DNA from: UBA1046 sp964624395
GTDB taxonomy: Bacteria > Bacillota > Clostridia > Saccharofermentanales > DTU023
Reading direction: 5' to 3'
DNA: 40,874 nucleotides
Assembly: GCA_964624395.1 (NCBI GenBank)
Contig: CAZUWY010000009.1
Coordinates: 1-40,874, forward strand
Below the pieces are notes generated by a model, which was not told the origin of the DNA, did no database searches, and saw only the letters and a list, made by a program, of their open reading frames with translations. Shown one piece after another: positions 1-8,047 of the stretch; the first letter of the stretch is position 1, and every line of letters begins with the position of its first letter. The translations under genes were made by a program, and so were the position numbers.

Positions 1-1
1 C

Positions 2-148
2 TGGGTGCAATTTCCCGCTTTTCAGATCAGTACAAAGCTGAAACCTAGTGTTTACGCTGAAATAGTGGGTGAAGATTATTTTTGCGACCGCTGCAACAAT
101 GACAACTGCAGCATCACAGAGCTACGTTATTGGCTCCAATCACCTTGA
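2..148 (+). CDS. C-terminal end of an unidentified protein (partial)
   Basis: An open frame enters from the left edge and runs 48 codons to a TGA at 146-148. The visible residues contain a small cysteine cluster, YFCDRCNNDNCS (C-x2-C-x4-C), near the C-terminus, followed by a short tail ending in WLQSP. Such a cluster could bind a metal or an Fe-S centre, but this is inference. The gene converges on the next gene with about 30 bases between the two stop codons, and no terminator hairpin is visible there. I do not recognise the family. The frame could also be a chance opening, because only 147 bases are seen. Confidence 0.4.
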   Translation, partial: WVQFPAFQISTKLKPSVYAEIVGEDYFCDRCNNDNCSITELRYWLQSP

Positions 149-178
149 TTCTTTAACCTCACCTCGATTTTTGCCAAA

Positions 179-1612
179 CTAATCGCCGGGGATGAGAACT
201 GCTAAAGGCACATAGCCGGTGCGTCCGTCAGAGAGGCGAATCATCACCCAGCCATCCTTATCTTCTTTAGTCAGCTGCCAGACAGTATCCCCTCGCACGA
301 CAGTTGCTATCAGCTCCGCTCCGCCGGGAGCAGACATAATCTGCATGCTTTGGGCTTTGACAGTAAGTTTGATCTCAAAGTCTGTGGCTGGTGTATTTAC
401 CTGTCCGTTTTCAGCCAGGGGCTGTGAAATTGTTGTCACGGTGTCAGGCTGCTTGCCTGTCTGGTCTCCTCCCTTGAGCAGATTGAAAGTAAGCAGCAGC
501 AAAACAAGCAGTAAAAGTCCACCCGCTACCAAGGCCAAAATGGACAAAGGTTTTGATGAAGGAAATAAATTAGTGGCCCGATGGCGAAATTTTTCCCATA
601 TGCGCTTAGGCTTTTTAAACTCCATCAGCTTGATCTTGTCAATCAGGCTGACATTGCCCTCATATTCTCTTTGGGCCTCAAGGCCGGAGGGCCGCTTTGA
701 ATAATTAAAATCAGCTTCGGAAACCCTGATTTTAATGTTCTCCTCCTCTTCTGCTTTATCGCCGATGCGATGGCTGCCGGAAAGACGGGGAAAGCCTGCA
801 TCAGCTTGCACATGCCCCCTTCGGCTCTCCTCTTGACCCGGATCTCTTTTGACATCAACAGCCAGTCTGTTACTGCCGGACACAGGCATAACGCGCGATA
901 AGTACTCTCTGCTGACAGAGATCTTTTGCAAATTAGCCTTTCTGGTATGCAAAGGTTGCTCTATTCTGCTCACCTGAAAGCCAATCCAACTATGGTCAGA
1001 AGCATAGCCGTAGGCTGAGGCTAAGGTGGTGAGCTCTGCCATTTTCACAGTCATCTGCCTGGGATCGGCCAGAATCTCCTCTAGCCCATGTGGTTCAAAC
1101 AGATCGATAAAAGCGGGATCAAGGGCCATAATAATATCGCCTTCAGTAGGAATGAAGGCATAATAGTCCGCAGCTTTCATAAAGCTGGCGGGAATAACAG
1201 AACCTTGAGGTGTAGCCGGCTGCTGGCGGTACAATCTCCCCCCGCGCTGCAGGTAAAGGCCCCAGTTGCGCGAGATCAGGGCCATAACAATCTCATCGCA
1301 GATCAAAAACAAAAACTCAGCATGCAAGCTTTCTCTTTTTAAGATGGAAGGGAAAACATCAAGACCGTAGATTTGCAGCTCGCGAAAAACAGCCGACCAT
1401 TTCCTCAGCATATCTCGGCTTTCAACAATCAGGGTTTGATCCAAGCGGTCGCTTCTGATCCCGGTTATCATCTGAACGCGGCGATTGGTTGAAGCAACAT
1501 AATTTTGCTGTTTCTGGGCAGTCAGATATCCGAGACTGCGATCATTAATCTGGATCGTAAGCTCGTGCAAATCAAGAGAATTAATATGAGCGGTCACCAA
1601 AGTGCGGATCAT
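179..1612 (-). CDS. Membrane-anchored SH3-domain protein with a PP2C-like N-terminal region
   Basis: A 477-residue protein. Residues about 95-220 have the order of elements of a PP2C-type phosphatase C-terminal half: LQRGGRLYR (121-129), GDIIMALDPAFIDLF (158-172) where active members read GDxLLLxSDGLxD, and ASDHSWIGFQV (204-214) where they read DDNITxVxV. The match is by eye and several signature residues differ, so this may be an inactive relative or a coincidence. A charged linker follows, then one membrane segment (about 355-379) and a bacterial SH3 domain (about 418-474, with MSAPGG, GDTVWQL, DGWVMIRL, GRTGYVPL). The topology suggests a cytoplasmic N-terminus and an SH3 domain outside, where such domains usually bind cell wall. 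A GGAG lies 8 bases before the ATG. It lies 82 bases after tgt on the same strand with no terminator between, so cotranscription is possible. The CDS, membrane segment and SH3 domain are solid; the PP2C relation is tentative. Confidence 0.8.
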   Translation of the reverse strand: MIRTLVTAHINSLDLHELTIQINDRSLGYLTAQKQQNYVASTNRRVQMITGIRSDRLDQTLIVESRDMLRKWSAVFRELQIYGLDVFPSILKRESLHAEFLFLICDEIVMALISRNWGLYLQRGGRLYRQQPATPQGSVIPASFMKAADYYAFIPTEGDIIMALDPAFIDLFEPHGLEEILADPRQMTVKMAELTTLASAYGYASDHSWIGFQVSRIEQPLHTRKANLQKISVSREYLSRVMPVSGSNRLAVDVKRDPGQEESRRGHVQADAGFPRLSGSHRIGDKAEEEENIKIRVSEADFNYSKRPSGLEAQREYEGNVSLIDKIKLMEFKKPKRIWEKFRHRATNLFPSSKPLSILALVAGGLLLLVLLLLTFNLLKGGDQTGKQPDTVTTISQPLAENGQVNTPATDFEIKLTVKAQSMQIMSAPGGAELIATVVRGDTVWQLTKEDKDGWVMIRLSDGRTGYVPLAVLIPGD

Positions 1613-1694
1613 GCAAACTCCATCTCAAAAGCATTCATATCCTATATCTACCATTCAATGATATTTCGATTATTCTAGCATAAAGCCAGCCTGA

Positions 1695-2825
1695 TTACTC
1701 AAGCGTATAACCCGCTTGGGCAAAAAATTCAGCTCTGAAATCCAGCAGCTCATTATTGGAAATCGCCTGCCTGATCTCTTGCATCAGATTTAAGAGAAAA
1801 TGAAGATTATGCCAGCTGGTTAACCTTAAGCCCAAAATTTCATTGGCCTTAAGCAAATGGCGAATATAGGCTCTGCTGTAGTTTTGACAAACATAGCAGG
1901 TGCATTTGGGGTCAAGAGGCGTAAAATCTCTGGCATAACTGGCATTTCTGACGGTCAGATTCCCGCTGGAGGTCAAAACAGTGCCATTGCGGCCAAGTCT
2001 TGTAGGCAAGACACAGTCAAACATATCTACCCCCCTGATCGAGCCCTCGATCAGATAGTCGGGAGATCCCACCCCCATCAGATAGCGCGGCTTATCGGCC
2101 GGTAAAATAGCATTGACAACTTCCAGCATGCGATACATCAGTTCAGCCGGTTCACCAACCGACAGTCCGCCGATGGCATAGCCGGGCAGATCAAAAGCAA
2201 TTGTACTTTGAGCGGAAAGCTTTCTCATTTCTTCATAGACTCCGCCCTGAACAATGCCAAACAAAGCCTGAAGATCATTATTTCCTTGCTCTTTAATACA
2301 GCGCTCCAGCCAGCGCAGTGTCCGCTGTAAAGAACCCTTGATATACTCAGGATCAGCCCGCCAGTCTGCACATTCATCCAGCTGCATAATAATATCTGCG
2401 CCCAGCTTCTTTTGGATAGAGATAGCCAGCTCAGGTGTCAGCTGATGCAAGGAACCGTCAATATGTGAATTAAACCAGACTCCCTCTTCAGCGATCTTCC
2501 TGCTTTTGCTTAAGGAGAAAACCTGAAAACCACCGCTATCGGTCAAGATGGCTGAGGGCCAGTTCATAAAGCTGTGCAAGCCTCCAGCTTCTTCGATCAG
2601 ATCTGCCCCCGGGCGCATCCACAAATGATAGGTGTTGGCCAAAATAATCTTTGCCCCCATGCCTTCAAGCTCATCCGGCGTCATCCCTTTGACCGTGGCC
2701 TGAGTGCCGACAGGCATAAAGACAGGCGTTTCAAAAGAGCCGTGCGCTGTATGCAAAATACCTCTGCGGGCGCCGCTTTGCCGGCAAACATGGACCAGCT
2801 CGTATCTCACAGGACTTCTATTCAT
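1695..2825 (-). CDS. tgt: Queuine tRNA-guanine transglycosylase
   Basis: A 376-residue protein of normal bacterial length. It exchanges guanine 34 of GUN-anticodon tRNAs (Tyr, His, Asn, Asp) for preQ1, the base-swap step of queuosine synthesis in the cytoplasm. Visible signatures: DSGGFQVFSLS (96-106, base-recognition aspartate), GGLSVGE (219-225), GVDMFDCVLPTRLGRNG (265-281, containing the catalytic aspartate) and the zinc site C308-x-C310-x2-C313 with H339. It directly follows queA, whose stop lies inside the first codons of tgt (8-base overlap), and GGAGG lies 7 bases before the ATG within the queA end. No preQ1 synthesis genes (queC/D/E/F) are in the window. Confidence 0.97.
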   Translation of the reverse strand: MNRSPVRYELVHVCRQSGARRGILHTAHGSFETPVFMPVGTQATVKGMTPDELEGMGAKIILANTYHLWMRPGADLIEEAGGLHSFMNWPSAILTDSGGFQVFSLSKSRKIAEEGVWFNSHIDGSLHQLTPELAISIQKKLGADIIMQLDECADWRADPEYIKGSLQRTLRWLERCIKEQGNNDLQALFGIVQGGVYEEMRKLSAQSTIAFDLPGYAIGGLSVGEPAELMYRMLEVVNAILPADKPRYLMGVGSPDYLIEGSIRGVDMFDCVLPTRLGRNGTVLTSSGNLTVRNASYARDFTPLDPKCTCYVCQNYSRAYIRHLLKANEILGLRLTSWHNLHFLLNLMQEIRQAISNNELLDFRAEFFAQAGYTLE

Positions 2826-3870
2826 TTTTTACCTCCGGAATCAAGAGCATGGCGTCACCAAAACTAAAAAATCTATAATTAGCTGCGATAGCCTCCCGAT
2901 AGGCTGCCAAGACTACCTCTCTGCCTACAAAGGCACTCACCAACATCAGCAAAGTCGATTCAGGCAGGTGAAAATTGGTGACCAAGAGATCAGTGAGGCC
3001 AAACTTAAAGCCTGGATAAATAAAGATATCTGTCCAACCGGAGCTGGCCTTGTACGGGAAGGACTGCTCTTTATAAATAGTCTCCAGCACTCTGCAGCTG
3101 GTTGTGCCTACAGCAATAATCCTGCCCTGGCGATTAATACAGTCATTAATCTTAGCAGCTGTCTCATCTTTGATTAAATAGTACTCGCTGTGCATCTTAT
3201 GATCACGAAGATCCTCTGCCTTAACCGGTCTGAACGTGCCCAGGCCCACATGCAAAGTGATTGAGGCAATCTCCACACCCAGCTGCCGGATTTGCTCTAA
3301 AAGCTCTTGGGTGAAGTGAAGGCCTGCAGTGGGTGCAGCTGAAGATCCTGTATTTTCAGCATAAACTGTCTGGTAGCTATCCTTGTCTTTTAGCTCTTCT
3401 TTAATATAGGGGGGCAGAGGAATAAGACCGTTGGCAGCTAAAATTTCCTCCCAGTCAGCCTGATAGGAAAACTCAACTGTTCGGTTGCCTGAAGGAAGTA
3501 TCTCCTTAATTTCAGCCCTCAGTTCGCCCTGGGGGAAAACAATTTGATCGCCCGGCCGGCAGCGCTTGCCCGGTCTGACTATTGTCTCCCATAAATCATC
3601 TTGCAGGCGGTGCAAAAGCAAGATCTCCACCTCACCTGCTATTTGATCTCCCTTAATCTTTCGGCCCATAAGTCTTGCCGGCATCACTTTCGTGTCGTTA
3701 AGCAGCAAGAGATCTCCCGGGCAAAGATAAGAGGGCAGGTCGTAAAATTTCTTGTGCTCAAATAAAGGATTATTCCCGATCACCATCAGACGGGATTGAT
3801 CTCTGCTTGCAAGTGCCTGCTGGGCAATCAATTCCTGGGGCAGGTCAAAATAATAGTCTTCTTTTTTCAT
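2818..3870 (-). CDS. queA: S-adenosylmethionine:tRNA ribosyltransferase-isomerase
   Basis: QueA transfers and rearranges the ribose of SAM onto preQ1-tRNA to make epoxyqueuosine, the step after Tgt. Family signatures: YFDLPQELIAQ at the N-terminus, LLLNDTKVMPARL, GSSAAPTAGLHFT, LHVGLGTFRPV and TNFHLPESTLLML near the C-terminus. I place the start at the ATG at 3868-3870 (350 residues), not at an upstream in-frame codon. The encoded MKKEDYYFDLP is the expected QueA start, and this ATG overlaps the trmFO stop as ATGA, a coupling arrangement. The upstream ribosome binding site is weak, which fits translation coupled to trmFO. Confidence 0.96.
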   Translation of the reverse strand: MKKEDYYFDLPQELIAQQALASRDQSRLMVIGNNPLFEHKKFYDLPSYLCPGDLLLLNDTKVMPARLMGRKIKGDQIAGEVEILLLHRLQDDLWETIVRPGKRCRPGDQIVFPQGELRAEIKEILPSGNRTVEFSYQADWEEILAANGLIPLPPYIKEELKDKDSYQTVYAENTGSSAAPTAGLHFTQELLEQIRQLGVEIASITLHVGLGTFRPVKAEDLRDHKMHSEYYLIKDETAAKINDCINRQGRIIAVGTTSCRVLETIYKEQSFPYKASSGWTDIFIYPGFKFGLTDLLVTNFHLPESTLLMLVSAFVGREVVLAAYREAIAANYRFFSFGDAMLLIPEVKNE

Positions 3871-5222
3871 AAAATTAGGCCATATTCCCGGCAAAATGAC
3901 TGGTATAAGGAAAGCCACTGCCTGATAAAATGATCCGACATCAAAACCGCCTGTTCTTTTCTTTCCTTTTTTCTCTTCGCTTTGAAGCGCTCATCATACT
4001 GCAAGAGGCCAAAGTTTGCATTCATCGGCTGGTAATCCTTACTGTCGGAATTGATGGCATAATCTGTCAGAGCACCCAGAACTGTTGTTTTAGGAAGAGA
4101 TATCTGTTCAATACGCTCAGGCGGCATGCCGGCGGCAATCAAAGCTGCAATCCTTGCTGTAATAAGGCCGGAGGCGGCTGATTCCATATAGCCTTCCACG
4201 CCTGTGATCTGACCTGCCATAAAGATATTATCTTTACCTTTAATTCTCTGACCGAAATCTAAAATCTTCGGCCCTCTGATATAGTGGTTTCTGTGCATGA
4301 CCCCGTAGCGATAATACTCAGCCTCTCTCAAAGCGGGGATGATTCCGAAAACCTCTCTTTGCGCCTGAAAAGTCAGGCGGGTCTGACAGCCTACCAGGCC
4401 ATACATTTCACCGCTGCTTTGTTCTTTTCTCAGCTGTAAAACAGCATAGGGCGTCTTGCCACTTTTAGGGTCTATCAGGCCGACAGGGCGCAAAGGGCCA
4501 AAACGCATGGTGTCCTCTCCCCTTTCGGCCAGGATTTCCAGGGGCTGGCAATGCTGAAAAACCTTGCGGTCAAACTCTGCGATCGAAACTTTGTCCGCTG
4601 CAAGCAAGGCCTCTCTAAAGCTAAGATAAAGCTCCTTGTCCAAAGGGCAGTTTAAATAGTCGTCACTGCCTCTTCCATATCTTGAAGCAGCAAAATAGAA
4701 GTTGGGATCGAGAGATTCTTCACTGACAATCGGTGCCGCTGCATCAAAAAAATGGAGCATATCTCCCCATTCTTTAGCCATTGCCGCCATCAAAGCATCT
4801 GTTGTCAAAGGTCCGGTGGCAATGATGGTAAGAGTGTCATCGGGGCTGGAAAGCTCAGTTAGTTCAGCTTCCCGCCAGCTGATCAGCCCGGTGCTATCAA
4901 GCAGTTTTTTTATCTGTTGGGAAAAAGCAGTGCGATCCACCGCCAGTGCGCTTCCTGCAGGCACGCGGCAGCTGTCGGCAGCCTTAAGAATCAGGCTGTC
5001 CAATTGGCGCATCTCTCTTTTCAAAAGACCGGAGGCAGTTTTGGGATCTTCAGATTTTAATGAATTACTGCAGACTAATTCCGCTGGTAAAACAGATTTA
5101 TGTGCAGCTGTCATCCGTCCCGGTTTAATATCTTGCAGTTCAACCGCAATGCCGAGCCGAGCCAGCTGCCAGGCGGCCTCAGCACCGGCAAGACCAGCAC
5201 CGGCTATTATAATTTTTTTCAT
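3867..5222 (-). CDS. trmFO: Methylenetetrahydrofolate-tRNA-(uracil-5-)-methyltransferase
   Basis: A 451-residue flavoprotein that makes 5-methyluridine at position 54 of the tRNA T-loop using methylene-tetrahydrofolate and reduced FAD, the Gram-positive alternative to SAM-dependent TrmA. Signatures: the dinucleotide motif GAGLAGAEAAW (7-17), the family stretch VCSNSLKSEDP, and near the C-terminus GQITGVEGYMESAASG. TrmFO is commonly next to topA in Firmicutes, as here. The ATG follows topA by about 100 bases and has only a weak purine-rich ribosome binding site. Its TGA overlaps the queA start. Confidence 0.96.
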   Translation of the reverse strand: MKKIIIAGAGLAGAEAAWQLARLGIAVELQDIKPGRMTAAHKSVLPAELVCSNSLKSEDPKTASGLLKREMRQLDSLILKAADSCRVPAGSALAVDRTAFSQQIKKLLDSTGLISWREAELTELSSPDDTLTIIATGPLTTDALMAAMAKEWGDMLHFFDAAAPIVSEESLDPNFYFAASRYGRGSDDYLNCPLDKELYLSFREALLAADKVSIAEFDRKVFQHCQPLEILAERGEDTMRFGPLRPVGLIDPKSGKTPYAVLQLRKEQSSGEMYGLVGCQTRLTFQAQREVFGIIPALREAEYYRYGVMHRNHYIRGPKILDFGQRIKGKDNIFMAGQITGVEGYMESAASGLITARIAALIAAGMPPERIEQISLPKTTVLGALTDYAINSDSKDYQPMNANFGLLQYDERFKAKRKKERKEQAVLMSDHFIRQWLSLYQSFCREYGLIL

Positions 5223-5324
5223 TTGCTATCCCTGCCTGGCCTTGCCCTGGCCAAATTCTGGATTTTGTCCTTGTTTCAATTCTTTTCTTCGCTCGTAGCC
5301 TTGCTTGTCACTTGGCCTTAAACT

Positions 5325-7655
5325 TTACTCTTTACTTGCTTCTTCATCTATCTCTTTGCTTGTTTTTTTACTCGTCTCTGTGCTCGTTTTTTTACTTGTT
5401 ACTTGCTTTTTGCCTGTATCTTTACCTGCCTTTTTACTTGCTTCCTGTTTTTTGCTGGTTTCCTTACTGGCTTTTTTACTTGCTTCTTTGCCTGCCTCTT
5501 TATTTGTAGCTTGGCCTTTTTCTTCTTTAGCCTTGGCCTTCTTTTGATTAGAAGGACAGGCGGGGTCGCCACAGCGCTCATAACTTCTGCCCCGGTACTG
5601 TTTTTTGACCATATAGCCACCGCATTCAGGACATTTTTTGCCTGCTATTGGTATATCCCAGTTAATGAAGGGACAGTCAGGATCACTGCCCTTCTTGTCA
5701 CAGACATAAAATTTCTTACTTCTTCTTTTCTTGGTCTGCTTTTCTAAAAGACCGGAACCACAAAGCGGGCACTCTCCGGGAACGGTTATTTCTATGCTCT
5801 CCTTATAGTCACAGTCGGGATAGCGATTACAGGCAATGAATTTACCATAGCGGCCATCTTTTATAACCAGTTCACCTGTGCCGCATTTCGGGCAGCTGCG
5901 CCCGGTTGGCTCATCTTCAATTTTAATCTTTTCGATACTTTTTTCTGCAGTTTTCAGCTTCTGGTGGAAAGGAGGATAAAAATCCTGCAGTATTTTTAGT
6001 CCCTCTATTTCGCCTGCTTCTACAGCATCAAGTTTTTCTTCCATTTCCGCTGTAAAATCAGTGTCGACAATCTCGTCAAAATTCTCCTCCAGAAGCTCTG
6101 TAACCAGGACGCCAAGCTCTGTCGGCAGGAGATTGGCCTTATCCTTATCCACATAGCGCCGGCTCAAGATGGTGCTTATTGTCGGTGCATAGGTTGACGG
6201 TCTGCCGATGCCAAGTTCTTCCATCTCCTTGATCAGACTGGCCTCCGTATAGCGGGCTGGCGGCTGGGTGAATTTTTGTTCAGGCAGCAGCCTGTCTAAA
6301 ATTAGTAAAGCTCCCTCTTTTAGCAAAGCCAAACTAATATTTTCATTTTCTTTTTCCTTGCTGGCACTTCTGCCGCCAGCATAGCTATAAACCTTCAGCC
6401 AGCCGGGAAATTTAATCTCTTCAGCCTGCAGGCGGAAAAGATGACTGCCGGCCATAATATCTGCCCTAACAGTATCCAGGACAGCATCTTTCATCTGCGA
6501 TGAGACAAAGCGCTCCCAGATCATTTTATAGAGGCGAAACTGATCATTGGTCAGCTTGTCCCTAATAGCTTCAGGAGCGAGATCAAAATGGATTGGGCGG
6601 ATGGCTTCGTGGGCATCTTGTGTTTGCTTGCCTTTGCGATAGAAGTTAGCTTTAGCCGGCAGGTAATCTTTACCGTATTTTTGCAAAATAACTGCGCGGA
6701 CATCTTCAATAGCCGCACTGGCAACACGCACGGAGTCCGTCCGGATATATGAGACCAGAGCGGTAGCTCCGAGACCAGGCAGATTTATCCCCTCATAGAG
6801 CTGCTGGGCGATGCGCATGGTTCTGGCCGAACTCATCCCCAGATAGCGGGAGGCCTCCTGCTGCAGGGAGGAAGTGGTAAAGGGAGCATAGGGGCTGCGC
6901 TTTTTTTGCCCCTTCTTGATCTCATCGACAAGAAAGGATTCTGCTTTGAGCTCCTCCAGGACCTTGTCAACTTCCTCTTTGCTTTTAAGCGTGGCTTTCT
7001 TGACCCGACCGCTCTTTTTAGTCCCGTGATACATGGCCCGGAAAGGCTCATCATCTTGCTTGGCTTTGAGAAAAGCCGCCAGCAGCCAGTACTCCTCTGG
7101 TACAAAAGCGTCAATCTCTCTTTCTCTGATCACTATCAGGCGGGTGGCAACCGACTGTACCCGGCCCGCAGAAAGACCCTTCTTTATTTTCTTCCACAAG
7201 AGTGGACTCAGCTCATAACCCACCAGACGATCTAAAATCCTTCTTGACTGCTGGGAATCGACCAGATTCATGTCCAAGGGCCTCGATGCCTGCAAGGCGT
7301 CTTTCACGGCCCGGCTGCTAATTTCATTGAAAGCAATACGCAAATTAGAACTAAAATCAAGCCCTAAAATATTGGCCAGATGCCAGGCAATAGCCTCACC
7401 TTCCCTGTCCGGGTCAGTCGCCAGCAGTATCTGGTCAGCTTTTTCAGCAGCAGCTTTAAGCTCTCTAATAATCTTCTCTTTGCCCGGCATATTGATATAG
7501 CGCACGGCAAAGTTATTATTTACATCCACGCCCATGGTAGAAGATGGCAGGTCACGGATATGTCCGACTGATGCTTTGACCTCGTAATCTTTATCCAGAT
7601 AGCGGCCGATCGTTTTCGCCTTGGCGGGAGATTCAACTATAATTAATGTCTTCAC
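5325..7655 (-). CDS. topA: DNA topoisomerase I (type IA) with a lysine-rich tail
   Basis: A 776-residue enzyme that relaxes negative supercoils by transient single-strand breaks. Toprim domain at the N-terminus (IVESPAKAKTIGRYL from residue 6; DPDREGEAIAWHL around 81-93), active-site tyrosine in SYIRTDS (Y303), then three four-cysteine zinc ribbons (about 590-705), the first reading CPKCGTGELV, followed by FIACNRYPDCDY. The last 71 residues (about 706-776) are a low-complexity run of K, S, T, E, A and Q built from repeats such as ASKK and TSKK; see the repeat entry. The start is GTG at 7653-7655 with AAGGAAG five bases upstream, behind a well-formed sigma-A promoter. It is the first gene of a likely topA-trmFO-queA-tgt operon. 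Confidence 0.97.
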   Translation of the reverse strand: MKTLIIVESPAKAKTIGRYLDKDYEVKASVGHIRDLPSSTMGVDVNNNFAVRYINMPGKEKIIRELKAAAEKADQILLATDPDREGEAIAWHLANILGLDFSSNLRIAFNEISSRAVKDALQASRPLDMNLVDSQQSRRILDRLVGYELSPLLWKKIKKGLSAGRVQSVATRLIVIREREIDAFVPEEYWLLAAFLKAKQDDEPFRAMYHGTKKSGRVKKATLKSKEEVDKVLEELKAESFLVDEIKKGQKKRSPYAPFTTSSLQQEASRYLGMSSARTMRIAQQLYEGINLPGLGATALVSYIRTDSVRVASAAIEDVRAVILQKYGKDYLPAKANFYRKGKQTQDAHEAIRPIHFDLAPEAIRDKLTNDQFRLYKMIWERFVSSQMKDAVLDTVRADIMAGSHLFRLQAEEIKFPGWLKVYSYAGGRSASKEKENENISLALLKEGALLILDRLLPEQKFTQPPARYTEASLIKEMEELGIGRPSTYAPTISTILSRRYVDKDKANLLPTELGVLVTELLEENFDEIVDTDFTAEMEEKLDAVEAGEIEGLKILQDFYPPFHQKLKTAEKSIEKIKIEDEPTGRSCPKCGTGELVIKDGRYGKFIACNRYPDCDYKESIEITVPGECPLCGSGLLEKQTKKRRSKKFYVCDKKGSDPDCPFINWDIPIAGKKCPECGGYMVKKQYRGRSYERCGDPACPSNQKKAKAKEEKGQATNKEAGKEASKKASKETSKKQEASKKAGKDTGKKQVTSKKTSTETSKKTSKEIDEEASKE
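5328..5540 (-). repeat. Low-complexity lysine-rich repeat at the 3' end of topA
   Basis: The end of topA is an imperfect tandem array of short units encoding motifs like ASKK, TSKK and GKDTGKK. On the plus strand it appears as many copies of CTTGCTTCTTT-like and CTTTTTTACTTG-like words. It adds a highly positive, probably unstructured C-terminal tail. Basic tails are known on several bacterial topoisomerase I proteins and are thought to bind DNA. Length variation between strains is expected for such a sequence. Confidence 0.8.
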
Positions 7656-7698
7656 GATACTTCCTTTATTAATATGGCCTAGTTAGTTCGGGATTTAT

Positions 7699-7727
7699 TA
7701 TATACAACAAAGAGCTCCTTCTGTCAA
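7699..7727 (-). promoter_or_regulatory. Sigma-A type promoter of topA
   Basis: On the minus strand a perfect -35 TTGACA (7722-7727) is followed after 17 bases by TATATA (7699-7704), which runs into a TATAAT two bases further on. It lies about 45 bases before the topA GTG start. It probably drives the topA-trmFO-queA-tgt operon. Confidence 0.8.
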
Positions 7728-7988
7728 AATGCAGTTAAATAAAGAGTTTTCAAAACAAAATATAACGAGTCATTTCTTTTTAAAATAGTTTCTTTAAGCA
7801 AAGTAAAGCCCCAGCTTGAAGGCTTTGAGCAATAAACTGAGCGATTTATGCTTCATTTAAATTTATTTAGCTATGTAATGTTGTAATTATGTGATTATAT
7901 CATTATGTGGCGGTAGGGCAAAATTTGAGCTCATAGTCTCTTTTATGCTCTTAAATCAGCTGGAATAATTATATTCTCGCCAAAGTAT

Positions 7989-8015
7989 TTGCTGCAGCGC
8001 TCTCTGTAGTATGAT
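7989..8015 (+). promoter_or_regulatory. Possible ychF promoter
   Basis: TTGCTG (7989-7994) and TATGAT (8010-8015) are separated by 15 bases, shorter than the ideal 17. They lie about 30 bases upstream of the ychF start. The match is modest and other AT-rich hexamers nearby could serve. Confidence 0.3.
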
Positions 8016-8047
8016 GAGACTGATCAGCAATTGTTTAGGAGGCCTCT

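Larger units (their letters stand above)
7656..8047. other. AT-rich divergent intergenic region between topA and ychF
   Basis: About 390 bases without a supported gene. It holds the topA promoter at the left and a weaker ychF promoter candidate at the right. In the middle there is a small hairpin with six-base arms AAAGCC/GGCTTT (7805-7810 and 7821-7826) without a T-run, and an AT-rich stretch around 7850-7910. I see no tRNA, riboswitch-like fold or convincing short ORF. Confidence 0.6.

Noticed and set aside
5305..5547. A leucine/phenylalanine-rich plus-strand frame that looks like a membrane protein
   Set aside because: It is the antisense of the lysine-rich topA tail: AAA/AAG codons read backward as TTT/CTT give hydrophobic residues.
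7805..7826. AAAGCC/GGCTTT hairpin between topA and ychF
   Set aside because: No T-run follows on either strand and the loop is ten bases, so it is not a terminator; its position between divergent genes does not call for one.
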